A stretch of 64,000 nt of DNA from positions 1 through 64,000 of the forward strand of contig JADJNZ010000008.1 in the NCBI GenBank assembly GCA_016714015.1. Direction: 5' to 3'. A model generated the notes under the pieces. It was not told the DNA's origin, searched no databases, and worked only from the letters and a program-made list of their open reading frames with translations. Within the stretch, counting starts at the first letter, position 1. Each line of letters starts with the position of its first letter. The position numbers and the translations under genes were made by a program. Origin of the DNA: Gemmatimonadota bacterium (GTDB lineage Bacteria; Gemmatimonadota; Gemmatimonadetes; Gemmatimonadales; Gemmatimonadaceae). Positions 51,587-60,393 of the stretch are shown in pieces.

Positions 51587-52290
51587 CGGAAGAAGAACCG
51601 GCTCATGCCGATGTTCAGGAGGAGGTTCCCCTTCCACGGGGAGAGCGTGCCGCTGGAGACGATCGGCGTGACCGCCGCTCCATCCGGTCCATAGTCGATC
51701 GGATACGTGTACTTCCAGAACAGGTGCGTGAGATCGGCACTCACCTCCCAGCGATTCCCCGTCGGGATCCGCAGCCCGAGGCCGTACGAGATGGTGAACT
51801 TGTTGCCGAAGAGGTAGCCGCCCGGATCCGCCTGCGCGGTACCGCCGCTCACCCAGCCGACCGCACCGTGCACCTGCGGCACGAGCCCGTTCCAGGACTT
51901 GTTGCCGGTGAGATTCATCCCGAATCCGGCTTCGAGGGCCGTCAACGGTCGCGTCGATGTGCCGAGGATCCGCGGGGCACCCGTCACGAGCGGATCCTTG
52001 TAGGTGCGATCCAGCCGCGGCGCATAGGTCATGCGCGTCTGCAACCAGAGGGGCCCGGTCAGCAGCAGCTCGTATCGCAGGCTCACCTGCGTCCCGGTGC
52101 GCGGGCCGACGCCGGCCGGATCGCCGCCCGGCGCGATCACGCCGGTGGTGACCGTCAGGGCCTGCTTCCCGCGCAGGTCCTGGAAGGGGCTCGTCTCGGG
52201 CGTGTAGCCCACCTGCTGCGCGGCGAGGGAGGTCGCGCCGAGCGCGACGATGGCGATCGCGCGAGCGATCGGAAGGGTACGACGGATCAC
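51583..52290 (-). CDS. Outer-membrane beta-barrel protein
   Basis: 235 residues from GTG 52290 (GTGA overlap with gpmI). Signal peptide IARAIAIVALGATSLAAQQ, then about eight amphipathic strands and a C-terminal aromatic end (GMSRFFFR) typical of outer-membrane insertion signals. Size suggests a small OmpW/OprF-like barrel. Function unknown. Confidence 0.75.
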   Translation of the reverse strand: MIRRTLPIARAIAIVALGATSLAAQQVGYTPETSPFQDLRGKQALTVTTGVIAPGGDPAGVGPRTGTQVSLRYELLLTGPLWLQTRMTYAPRLDRTYKDPLVTGAPRILGTSTRPLTALEAGFGMNLTGNKSWNGLVPQVHGAVGWVSGGTAQADPGGYLFGNKFTISYGLGLRIPTGNRWEVSADLTHLFWKYTYPIDYGPDGAAVTPIVSSGTLSPWKGNLLLNIGMSRFFFR

Positions 52291-53837
52291 GCGGTCGCTC
52301 CAGGGAGTCGCAGGTCGCGGCCCGTCATCTCGCGCGGTGGCTCGACGCCGAGCATCGCGAGGACGGTGGGGCCGATGTCGCAGAGCGCGCCACCGGCGCG
52401 CAGCGGGCCCGACGCGCCGTCCTCGACCAGCAGGAGCGGCACGGGGTTGGTGGTATGGGCCGTGTGCGGGCCCCCCGTCGCCGGGTCGATCATCATCTCG
52501 CAGTTGCCATGGTCCGCCGTGATCAGCAGCCGCGCGCCCGCGCGCTCCGCCGCCTCCACGATCCGCGCCAACTGCTGGTCCACGCACTCCACGGCCTGGA
52601 TCGTCGCGGCGATGTTGCCGCTGTGTCCGACCATGTCGCCATTGGCGTAGTTGCAGAGCGTGAACTCGTGGGTCTTGCCGAGGATCGCCTTCGTGAGCGC
52701 CTCGGTGATCCCCGGCGCACTCATCTCCGGCATCAGGTCGTAGGTCGCCACCTTCTGGCTCGGCACGAGGATCCGTTCCTCGCCCGCGTACGGCACCTCG
52801 TTCCCGCCGTTGAAGAAGTACGTGACGTGGGGATACTTCTCCGTCTCCGCCGTCCGCAGCGAGCTCATGCCGTGGTCCTGCAGCACCTCGGCCATGATCT
52901 TCGCCATCGAGAACGGCTCGAAGGCCATCGGGAGCCCGAATGTCTGGTCATACTGCGTCATCGTCGCGACGTGGAGGCGCGGTCGGTCGCGCACGTCGAA
53001 GCCGTCGAAGCCCGCGATCGCGAGGCTGCGCACGATCTGGCGCATGCGGTCGGAGCGGAAGTTCCAGCAGATCACCGCGTCCCCGTCCCGCATGGGCGCG
53101 ACCGGCCGCCCATCGCGCACCACGACCGCCGGCTCCTGGAACTCGTCCGTCACGCCGCGCGCGTAGTTCCCCTCGATGAACGCGATCGGGTCGTCGGTGG
53201 ACGGGCCCACGCCGCGGACCGCGGCGTCGTACCACTTCTGCGTCCGCGGCCACCGCTGGTCGCGGTCCATCCCGAAGTAGCGCCCGCCGATGCTCGCGAT
53301 CGTCGCGCGCTCGCCGATCCGAGAGCGGAGGGCGCGCACGAACCCGAGCGCCGAGGTCGGCAACGTGTCGCGGCCGTCGAGGCAGAGGTGCAACGCGACC
53401 TTGGGGACGCGTTCGCGCGTCGCCAGCTCGACCAGCGCCACCAGGTGGTCGTCGTGCCCGTGCACGCCGCCATCCCCGACGAGCCCCACGAGATGCAGGG
53501 TCCCGCCGTTCGCGCGCGCGTGGGCGCAGGCGGCGCGGAACGTCGCGTTCGAGAAGAACGACCCGTCGCGGATGGCATCACCGATCCGGACCAGGTCCTG
53601 CACCACCACGCGCCCAGCCCCGAGGTTCATGTGCCCCACCTCGGAGTTCCCCATCTGGCCTTCGGGAAGGCCGACGGCCCGCCCGCTCGCCTCGAGGAGC
53701 GTACGGGGGGCACGCGCCCAGAGGCGGTCCCACGTGGGCGTGCGCGCCATCGCGATGGCGTTGCCCTCGGTCTGTTCGCGATAGCCCCAGCCGTCGAGCA
53801 CGACGAGGACGACCGGCCGGTCCACCTTCGAAGCCAT
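52287..53837 (-). CDS. gpmI: 2,3-bisphosphoglycerate-independent phosphoglycerate mutase
   Basis: 516 residues, full length. Alkaline-phosphatase fold with VVLVVLDGWGYRE, catalytic Ser in QMGNSEVGHMNLGAGR, GDGGVHGHDDHL, ADHGNCE and NPVPLLLV. It interconverts 3- and 2-phosphoglycerate using two Mn ions. First gene of the minus-strand nine-gene run; the 102-nt gap to gene 53940 should hold divergent promoters (a TATACC lies about 25 nt upstream of the ATG). Confidence 0.97.
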   Translation of the reverse strand: MASKVDRPVVLVVLDGWGYREQTEGNAIAMARTPTWDRLWARAPRTLLEASGRAVGLPEGQMGNSEVGHMNLGAGRVVVQDLVRIGDAIRDGSFFSNATFRAACAHARANGGTLHLVGLVGDGGVHGHDDHLVALVELATRERVPKVALHLCLDGRDTLPTSALGFVRALRSRIGERATIASIGGRYFGMDRDQRWPRTQKWYDAAVRGVGPSTDDPIAFIEGNYARGVTDEFQEPAVVVRDGRPVAPMRDGDAVICWNFRSDRMRQIVRSLAIAGFDGFDVRDRPRLHVATMTQYDQTFGLPMAFEPFSMAKIMAEVLQDHGMSSLRTAETEKYPHVTYFFNGGNEVPYAGEERILVPSQKVATYDLMPEMSAPGITEALTKAILGKTHEFTLCNYANGDMVGHSGNIAATIQAVECVDQQLARIVEAAERAGARLLITADHGNCEMMIDPATGGPHTAHTTNPVPLLLVEDGASGPLRAGGALCDIGPTVLAMLGVEPPREMTGRDLRLPGATA

Positions 53838-53939
53838 CTTGGCCCTGTTCCGTGCGGGGTATACCTTCGAGTGACGTGCGCGAGACTAGAGAGACGCGCG
53901 AGAGCGCAATCTAGCCCCATGCCTCCCCCCCTACCAGCG

Positions 53940-54989
53940 ATGCACCTGCTTCGTTCCTTCACGTCCCTCACCGTCGCGGCCCTCTGCGCCGCGTCCCTCG
54001 CCGTGCCGATCGCGGCACAGCAGGGACGCACCACGCGCGACGCCGAGGTGCGGGCGGTGCCCGACGGCAACATCATCGCGACCGTCGAGTCGGGGACCGT
54101 GTGGCGGACCGGAACCGCGCGGGGTGGCTTCACCACCGTCACGCTCGAAGGATGGATCGACGCCTCGCGCCTGGGCGCCAAGCGGGATTCGTTCCCCGCG
54201 ACCGTCGGGGGCAGCGGCACGCTGCGTCTGCGCGCCGACGCGTCGCTCAACGCGCGCATCCTCGGGGTATTGCAGGCCGGCGCGGGGATCCGGATCGTGG
54301 AGCGGAAGGGCGATTGGGCGCGGATCCGCCGCGATGGATGGGTCCTCTCCTCCGCGCTCGCGGCGCAGTCCGCGGCCCGCCCGGCACCGGCGGTCGCGAC
54401 CACGCCAACGCCCGCCGTGCCCGCGCCGCGTCCGGCGGAGACGACGGCCGTCCCCCCGCCGGCCCCGCCGGTGGTCGAGTATCGCGACGGGGCCCTTCGC
54501 GCGACGGCGACCGTCCCCCTGAGTCTCGCACCGGGCACGCGCGCCATCGGCATGCTCGACAGCGGCGCCGTCGTCGAGCCCGTCGTGCGCGATCGCGGCT
54601 GGGTCCGCGTGCGCATCGAGGCGTGGGTCCCCGAGAACTCCCTCGTCCCGGCGGATTCGAGCTACGCCGCCTCCCTCACCGCCGCCGACCTGCGTCTCGA
54701 TCCCGAGGGCCTGCGCGGCCGCACCGTGCGCTGGCTCGTGCAGGTCGTCGGGCTCCAGACCGCCGATCCGCTGCGCCGCGCGCTCCAGCCGGACGAGCCG
54801 TACCTGCTCGCGATGGGCCCCTCGGGGGAGAATGCGATCCTCTACGTCGCGGTGCCTCCGCACCTGCTCGAGGAGGCGCGACGGCTGACGCCGCTCGCCC
54901 AGGTGATGATCACTGCGCGCGTGCGGAACGGCCGATCGCAGCCCACCGGCGCGCCGGTCCTCGATCTCCTCTCGTTCATCAAGCAGTGA
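53940..54989 (+). CDS. Secreted SH3-like domain protein
   Basis: 349 residues from ATG 53940 (ATG 53919 adds seven residues). Signal peptide ends near AAQQ. Bacterial-SH3-like segments follow at about 25-65, 78-135 (LRLRADASLNARILGVLQAG...WARIRRDGWV) and 180-235, separated by a Pro/Ala-rich linker (about 140-175). The C-terminal 100 residues form a separate beta-rich domain with no known match. SH3b domains usually bind cell-wall peptides. GTGA overlap with the next gene, in a run with two wall enzymes. Confidence 0.75.
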   Translation: MHLLRSFTSLTVAALCAASLAVPIAAQQGRTTRDAEVRAVPDGNIIATVESGTVWRTGTARGGFTTVTLEGWIDASRLGAKRDSFPATVGGSGTLRLRADASLNARILGVLQAGAGIRIVERKGDWARIRRDGWVLSSALAAQSAARPAPAVATTPTPAVPAPRPAETTAVPPPAPPVVEYRDGALRATATVPLSLAPGTRAIGMLDSGAVVEPVVRDRGWVRVRIEAWVPENSLVPADSSYAASLTAADLRLDPEGLRGRTVRWLVQVVGLQTADPLRRALQPDEPYLLAMGPSGENAILYVAVPPHLLEEARRLTPLAQVMITARVRNGRSQPTGAPVLDLLSFIKQ

Positions 54990-55486
54990 CGCCGCGCGCC
55001 ATTCTGATCGCCGCCGCCATCCTCGGTGCGCTCGGCACCGCGGTGCTCTTCGGGCAACGCCGGGCCCTCGCCGTCGAGATCGCGTCCCTCAACGAGGCCA
55101 GCGCTGCAGCCGTCGAGGGGGCCGCCGACGCCCGTCTCGCCGCCGAGGTCGATCGCATCCGCCTCGCGCTCGAACAGGCGCGCGCCCGCACCGCCCGCAC
55201 CGCCGACGCGCACCTCGCCCTCGCCCTCGGCGACGGGCAACTGACCCTCGAGCGCGGCGAGATCGTCCTGCGCTCCGCGCTCGTCAACGCGGATGTCCCG
55301 CGCGGGATCCATCGCGTCGAGCAGGTCGCGGACCGCGAGATCGCGCTCTCCGGCGGTATCAGGCTCGTGCCCGAGTCGCCGCGCGATTCCACCCCGGCGC
55401 CCGCCGGCACCATCCGGGTCTCCCGGCTCGATTTCGACGCCATCCGTCCCAATCTCAAGGCCGGGTTCGCGGCCTACTTCTTCTAG
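54986..55486 (+). CDS. Membrane-anchored coiled-coil protein of unknown function
   Basis: 166 residues from GTG 54986. One N-terminal helix (ILIAAAILGALGTAVLFG), then a heptad-like Ala/Arg/Glu segment (about 30-75) and a small beta domain ending GFAAYFF. Not recognised. It lies between an SH3-like gene and an L,D-transpeptidase gene and probably helps anchor or position the wall machinery. Confidence 0.65.
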   Translation: MTPRAILIAAAILGALGTAVLFGQRRALAVEIASLNEASAAAVEGAADARLAAEVDRIRLALEQARARTARTADAHLALALGDGQLTLERGEIVLRSALVNADVPRGIHRVEQVADREIALSGGIRLVPESPRDSTPAPAGTIRVSRLDFDAIRPNLKAGFAAYFF

Positions 55487-55487
55487 C

Positions 55488-56336
55488 ATGGATCCGCAGA
55501 TACCCTCCCTCGCCGTGACCGGCGTCCTTGCGCTCGCTCTCGCGACGAGCGTCGTGCTCCAGTCACGCGACCTGGTGCGGCTCCGCGAGGAACGAGAGGC
55601 GGCCCGGCTCGCACTGGCCACGGATTCGAGTGCACTGCTGTATGCGAGGACCATCGCCCGGGGCGTCACCGACTCGCTCGCGACACAGCTCGGCGGTCGC
55701 GCCGCCATCGACTCGGCGTCGAACACCCCGTTCATCGTCATCTCGATCGCCGACAATCGCCTCTGGTATCGTCGCGGTGACGAAGTGATGTTCGAGACCC
55801 GCGTCGCCACCGGGAGCGGCAAGTTCCTCGAGAAGGCCGGCGCGACCGGAGAGCAGTGGAAGTTCGAGACCCCCCGCGGACGCCTGGTCGTCCAGCGGAA
55901 GGACATCGATCCGGCCTGGGTCCCCCCCGACTGGCACTTCGTCGAGGCCGCCCAACGCAAGAACCTCGAGTTGCTGCGTCTCGAACGCGGCATGACCGTC
56001 CCCGCGCCGGGTGGCGGGGTCGTGACCATCTCCGGCGCGAACGTCGTCACGCGCTATCCCGATGGCCGCGAGGTCCCGTTCGAGGTGAAGGACGGCCAGG
56101 AGATCCGGGTGGGGAACTCACTCATCGTGCCGCCGTTCGGCACCAACCAGCGACGCTACGTCGGGGTCCTCGGGGCGAACCGCCTCTATCTGGGCGACGG
56201 GTACGGCATCCACGGAACTGACAATCCCACGAGTATCGGCCGTTCGGTCAGTCATGGGTGCATCCGAGTCCGGAACGAAGATATTGAGACTCTCTTCCGG
56301 ATCGTTCCTGTGGGCACCCCAGTGTACGTGTACTGA
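55488..56336 (+). CDS. L,D-transpeptidase (YkuD family)
   Basis: 282 residues from ATG 55488. N-terminal membrane anchor, short coiled coil, and a catalytic YkuD domain with HGTDNPTSIG (His242) and SHGCIRV (His256, Cys258). It crosslinks peptidoglycan 3-3 or attaches proteins to the wall. The ATG lies one base after the stop of the preceding gene. The 144-nt gap downstream (56337-56480) is relatively AT-rich, with a -10-like TATGTT at 56438 that may serve the M15 gene. Confidence 0.92.
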   Translation: MDPQIPSLAVTGVLALALATSVVLQSRDLVRLREEREAARLALATDSSALLYARTIARGVTDSLATQLGGRAAIDSASNTPFIVISIADNRLWYRRGDEVMFETRVATGSGKFLEKAGATGEQWKFETPRGRLVVQRKDIDPAWVPPDWHFVEAAQRKNLELLRLERGMTVPAPGGGVVTISGANVVTRYPDGREVPFEVKDGQEIRVGNSLIVPPFGTNQRRYVGVLGANRLYLGDGYGIHGTDNPTSIGRSVSHGCIRVRNEDIETLFRIVPVGTPVYVY

Positions 56337-56480
56337 CCGTATGGTTTGCCGAAACTGACCGAACGGTCTCCGCTCTGGATCTTACTCCCTCGACCGACAC
56401 TATCACTTTGGAACTGTGGCTTGGGACCAGCCGCGGTTATGTTGCGTCCTTGACCTCGAACACGCACCCGAGGTTCGACC

Positions 56481-57401
56481 TTGCACCGAGTCGCCGCAAT
56501 CCCCCGCTCCCTTCGCGCGTTCGCCCTCGTGGCGACCGTGGTTCTGGGGACGGCCGCAGGTGCCGCCACCGCTCCTGCCGCTGACGATCCAGTGATGTCG
56601 GTGGCCGACTCGTTGCGCGGGCGCAGCGGTCGGCTTCGGTTCCGGATCATCCGGCCTGACGTCGCGCCGATCGAGGAGCTGGACGGGCTCGCGCGGGTCT
56701 TCGGCTCCGACGCGCTCGCAATCCCGGGGATCCTCTCGGTTCGCGATTCGCTCACGGCCGACACCTTCCACTTCGTGTCCCTCGTCCCATTCGCCGAGAA
56801 GCAGGATGGACGCGTGGGGGTGTATCGCGTCGGACGCTGGCCCGCGGAGGTGCGGCGCCCGCGGACGGATGCGTATCGCGTGCCGGCCGGCTTCATCGAG
56901 GTGGGCGCCGACGATCAGGCCGTGCATGTCTCGACGCACTTCACGCTGGGCCAGTTCCTCACGAAGGACCAACGTGACGTCTGGCCGAAGATGCTCCTCC
57001 TCGACGAGCGACTGATCGACAAGCTCGAACTCCTCGTCTCGGAACTCCGGCTCGCCGGCATCCCGGCGCAGGGCCTCGGGGTCCTCTCGGGTTTCCGGTC
57101 GCCACAGTACAACTCGCGCGGGACCGCCGCCGGCAGGGCGCGCGACAGCCGCCATACGTACGGCGATGCGGCCGACGTCTATGTCGACGTGAACGGCGAC
57201 GGGCGCATGGACGATCTCAACAAGGATCGCAAGGTCGACATGCGCGATGCGATCTTCCTGTCGAAGCTCGTCGAGAAGGTGGAGCAGAAGTATCCGGAAC
57301 TCGTCGGGGGACTGGGGGTCTATCGTTCCACAGGGGCGCACGGCCCGTTCGTCCACGTCGATGCGCGCGGTGAGCGCGCGCGCTGGGGATTCCCGCAGTG
57401 A
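56481..57401 (+). CDS. Secreted M15-family D,D-peptidase-like protein
   Basis: 306 residues from TTG 56481, supported by GAGG seven nt upstream and a signal peptide right after it. The peptidase M15A core shows GFRSPQYN (204-211), SRHTYGDAADV with His225 and Asp232, and FVHVD with His292 as zinc ligands. Between them lies a dockerin/EF-hand-like loop DVNGDGRMDDLNKD (236-249) that may bind calcium. It should cleave peptidoglycan D-Ala cross-links or stems in the periplasm. GTGA overlap with the next gene. Confidence 0.87.
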   Translation: MHRVAAIPRSLRAFALVATVVLGTAAGAATAPAADDPVMSVADSLRGRSGRLRFRIIRPDVAPIEELDGLARVFGSDALAIPGILSVRDSLTADTFHFVSLVPFAEKQDGRVGVYRVGRWPAEVRRPRTDAYRVPAGFIEVGADDQAVHVSTHFTLGQFLTKDQRDVWPKMLLLDERLIDKLELLVSELRLAGIPAQGLGVLSGFRSPQYNSRGTAAGRARDSRHTYGDAADVYVDVNGDGRMDDLNKDRKVDMRDAIFLSKLVEKVEQKYPELVGGLGVYRSTGAHGPFVHVDARGERARWGFPQ

Positions 57402-57775
57402 ACGATCTGCTCAAGGAGCGCATCCTTCGCCGTCTCGAGGCGCTCCCGGAGGACAAGGCCTACATGGTGCTCGACTACGTCGAGTTCCTGGAGTCGAAGT
57501 ACGCGCAGCGGCAGGCGCCCGGTCCGAACGTCTTCCAGCGTTTCGCCGAGGGGATCGAGGACACGCTCCGGGCAGGCAACGTGTCCGCCAGTACCGTCGC
57601 CGAGGCGATGGGCTTCATGGGCAAGGCGATGAACGTCCTCAGTGGGGTCGCGGCGGCCGGGAAGTCCGTCGCGGACGACCTCGTGGGCGCCACCAAGTCC
57701 GCGGCCGCGCCGGCTGCGCCTGCGGCGCCGGCGCCGAAGCCGCCCGATCCCCCCAAGCCTGCCGGAAGCGCCTGA
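57398..57775 (+). CDS. Small helical protein with DUF2281-like N-terminus
   Basis: 125 residues from GTG 57398. The first 35 residues (RILRRLEALPEDKAYMVLDYVEFLESKY) resemble DUF2281/antitoxin-like helical segments; the middle is an amphipathic Gly/Ala-rich stretch, and the C-terminal 30 residues are Ala/Pro-rich. No toxin gene adjoins. Probably cytoplasmic; function unknown. Confidence 0.65.
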   Translation: MNDLLKERILRRLEALPEDKAYMVLDYVEFLESKYAQRQAPGPNVFQRFAEGIEDTLRAGNVSASTVAEAMGFMGKAMNVLSGVAAAGKSVADDLVGATKSAAAPAAPAAPAPKPPDPPKPAGSA

Positions 57776-57814
57776 CCCGCTGGAAAAGGGAGTGGTCACC
57801 GCGCAAATTGCAGG

Positions 57815-59284
57815 ATGGGACTCCCGACTGATCGCATCCGCACCGACGCCGCGCTGACCTTCGACGACGTTCTGCTCGTCCCGCGGCACTCGCAGGTCCA
57901 TCCGAAGGACGTGACCACGACGACGCGCTTCACGCGCGGGATCACGCTTCAGGTGCCGTTGGTCTCCGCGGCGATGGACACCGTCACCGAATCCGAGATG
58001 GCCATCGCGATGGCGCGCGCCGGCGGCATCGGCGTGCTCCACAAGAACATGTCGATCGATCGGCAGGCGGCCGAGGTCGATCGCGTGAAGCGCTCCGAGA
58101 GCGGCATGATCCGCAACCCGATCACGCTCCAGCCATCCGCGACCCTGCGCGAGACGGTCGCGCTCATGGCGCGGTTCCGCATCAGCGGTGTCCCCGTGGT
58201 GGACGCGAGCGGCACACTGGTCGGGATCATCACCAACCGCGACCTCCAGTTCGAGCGGCATCTCGACCGCCCGCTCTCCGAGGCGATGACGAAGGACCGC
58301 CTCATCACGGCGCCGGCCGGCACCTCGCTCGACGCCGCCGAACAGATCATGGGCAAGCACCGCATCGAGAAGCTTCCCGTCGTCGACGATGCGGGCAAGC
58401 TCATCGGCCTCATCACCGTGAAGGACATCCACAAGCGTCGCGCCTACCCGAACGCCGCCAAGGACCACGAGGGGCGCTTGCTCGTCGCGGCCGCGATCGG
58501 CGCGAGCGGTGACTTCCTCGCCCGCGCGAAGGCGCTCATCGATGCGGGCGTCGATGCCCTCATCGTCGACACGGCGCACGGGCACTCGCAGGGCGTGCTC
58601 GATGCCACCGCGAAGGTCCGCGAGACCTTCCCGCAGGTGCAACTCGTCGCGGGCAACGTGGCGACGACGAGCGCGGCGCGCGCCCTCGCCGACCGCGGGG
58701 TCGATGCCATCAAGGTCGGCGTCGGACCGGGCTCCATCTGCACCACGCGCGTCGTCACGGGCATCGGCGTTCCGCAGCTCACGGCCATCATGGATGCGGT
58801 CATCGGTGCCGGCGACGTGCCGATCATCGCCGACGGCGGCATCAAGTACTCCGGCGACATCGTCAAGGCGATCGGCGCCGGTGCCTCCACCGTGATGATG
58901 GGATCGATGCTCGCCGGGACGGAGGAGAGCCCGGGCGAATCGATCCTCGCCGAGGGCCGTCGCTTCAAGATGATCCGCGGCATGGGATCGCTCTCCGCGA
59001 TGCAGGATGGCAGCGCCGACCGCTACTTCCAGGACGGCGAGATGGCCTCGAAGAAGTTCGTGCCCGAGGGCATCGAAGGGCGCGTCCCCTACAAGGGTCC
59101 CGTCTCCGACGTGCTCTACCAGATGGTCGGCGGCCTGCGTTCGGGCATGGGCTATTCCGGCACCGCCACCCTCGATGCGCTCCGGACCGAGGCCGAGTTC
59201 GTCCGCATCACCGCCGCCGGCCTGCGCGAGTCGCACCCGCACGACGTGACCATCACGCGCGAAGCGCCCAACTACTCGGTCTAG
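57815..59284 (+). CDS. guaB: IMP dehydrogenase
   Basis: 489 residues. TIM barrel with TFDDVLLVP and PLVSAAMDTVTE, two CBS domains inserted at about 100-210, active-site loop GPGSICTTR (Cys309) and flap MGSLSAMQ near 390. It oxidises IMP to XMP, the committed step to GMP, and so supplies the GTP used in molybdenum-cofactor and purine routes. ATG 57815; AAGGGAG lies about 25 nt upstream. Confidence 0.97.
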   Translation: MGLPTDRIRTDAALTFDDVLLVPRHSQVHPKDVTTTTRFTRGITLQVPLVSAAMDTVTESEMAIAMARAGGIGVLHKNMSIDRQAAEVDRVKRSESGMIRNPITLQPSATLRETVALMARFRISGVPVVDASGTLVGIITNRDLQFERHLDRPLSEAMTKDRLITAPAGTSLDAAEQIMGKHRIEKLPVVDDAGKLIGLITVKDIHKRRAYPNAAKDHEGRLLVAAAIGASGDFLARAKALIDAGVDALIVDTAHGHSQGVLDATAKVRETFPQVQLVAGNVATTSAARALADRGVDAIKVGVGPGSICTTRVVTGIGVPQLTAIMDAVIGAGDVPIIADGGIKYSGDIVKAIGAGASTVMMGSMLAGTEESPGESILAEGRRFKMIRGMGSLSAMQDGSADRYFQDGEMASKKFVPEGIEGRVPYKGPVSDVLYQMVGGLRSGMGYSGTATLDALRTEAEFVRITAAGLRESHPHDVTITREAPNYSV

Positions 59285-59286
59285 CA

Positions 59287-60315
59287 TTGCAGGACATCCT
59301 GAACGTCCCGGCCGCCCGCCTCGAGGCCATCACGCGCCTCGCGGCCGAACTCCGGCCGGGAATGACGGTCGCACTCTCGACGCACATCAATGCCGACGGG
59401 GATGGCTGCGGTTCGCAGACGGCGCTCGCGCGTCTCCTCGGCCAGATGGGGATCCGCGCCTACATCGTGAACCCGACCCCCTGGCCGGAGCTCTTCCGCT
59501 GGCTGCTCGGGGATGACGTCGAGGAACGGAGCGCCGAGGGGGCGGCCGCGCTCAAGGGGATCGATCGCCTCATCGTCCTCGACATCAGCGACCTCAAGCG
59601 GCTCGGCGTGCTCGCCGACGCGGTGCGTGCGCTCCCCCAGGACGCCCTCGTCATCGACCATCACCTGCCCGGCGAGGAACCCCCGGGACGGACGATGCTC
59701 AGTGACACGGCCGCGTGTGCGACGGCCGAGCTCGTGTTCGACTTCGCGAAGGCGCGCGGTCTGACCATCACGACCCCCATCGCGCGGTCACTCTACACCG
59801 CGCTGGTGACGGACACGGGCGGCTTCCGGTTCGGGAACACGTCGCCGCGCTGTCTCTCCGTCGCCGCCGTGCTGCTCACGGCCGGCGTCGACCCGGAGCA
59901 GATGTACGCGCGCATCTATGGGAGCGTGCCGCTCGGTCGGCTGCATCTGTTGCGGGACGCCCTCGATAGCCTCCAGGTCGACATGGCGCACGGCATGGCA
60001 TGGGTGCGGATCCAGGCCGGCGCGCTCGAGCGGCACGGGGTCTCCAGCGAGGACCTCGACGGCGTCTCCGAGTACCCGCGCTCGATCGCCGGCGTCCGAC
60101 TCGCCCTGCTGTTCCGGGACCTGGGACATGGGAAGGTGAAGGTCTCGTGGCGCAGCGTGGCCGGCGTGAACGTGAACACCGCCGCGAAGGTCTTCGGTGG
60201 CGGCGGCCATGCGCGTGCGTCCGGCGCGCTCATCGCCGGGAGCCTGGCCGACGTGGAGACGCGCGTGCTCTCCGAGTGTCGGCGACTCCTTGAATCCGGC
60301 GCGTTGGCGGATTGA
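59287..60315 (+). CDS. nrnA: DHH-DHHA1 phosphoesterase, NrnA-like (nanoRNase/pAp phosphatase)
   Basis: 342 residues from TTG 59287, two nt after guaB; there is no nearby ATG or GTG. DHH motifs: THINADGDGCGS, IDRLIVLDISD, VIDHHLPGE and VTDTGGFRFGNTSPR; the DHHA1 domain ends with GGGHARASGA. It would degrade short oligoribonucleotides or 3'-phosphoadenosine 5'-phosphate in the cytoplasm. A GTP-linked function cannot be read from the sequence. Confidence 0.9.
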   Translation: MQDILNVPAARLEAITRLAAELRPGMTVALSTHINADGDGCGSQTALARLLGQMGIRAYIVNPTPWPELFRWLLGDDVEERSAEGAAALKGIDRLIVLDISDLKRLGVLADAVRALPQDALVIDHHLPGEEPPGRTMLSDTAACATAELVFDFAKARGLTITTPIARSLYTALVTDTGGFRFGNTSPRCLSVAAVLLTAGVDPEQMYARIYGSVPLGRLHLLRDALDSLQVDMAHGMAWVRIQAGALERHGVSSEDLDGVSEYPRSIAGVRLALLFRDLGHGKVKVSWRSVAGVNVNTAAKVFGGGGHARASGALIAGSLADVETRVLSECRRLLESGALAD

Positions 60316-60393
60316 TCGCGCGGGGCGCTGTGCGCGCGTTCGACCGCGACCTATCGTTCAGATGCTGATGTCCATCCCCTGACTCATCCCAGA

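Noticed and set aside
56240..56366. Inverted 11-mer (CCGTTCGGTCA and TGACCGAACGG) at the end of the L,D-transpeptidase gene
   Set aside because: One arm is in coding sequence more than 100 nt from the other; too short and distant to call a structure.
57398..57775. Toxin-antitoxin module
   Set aside because: The N-terminus looks slightly antitoxin-like, but no toxin gene adjoins and the neighbours are an M15 peptidase and guaB.
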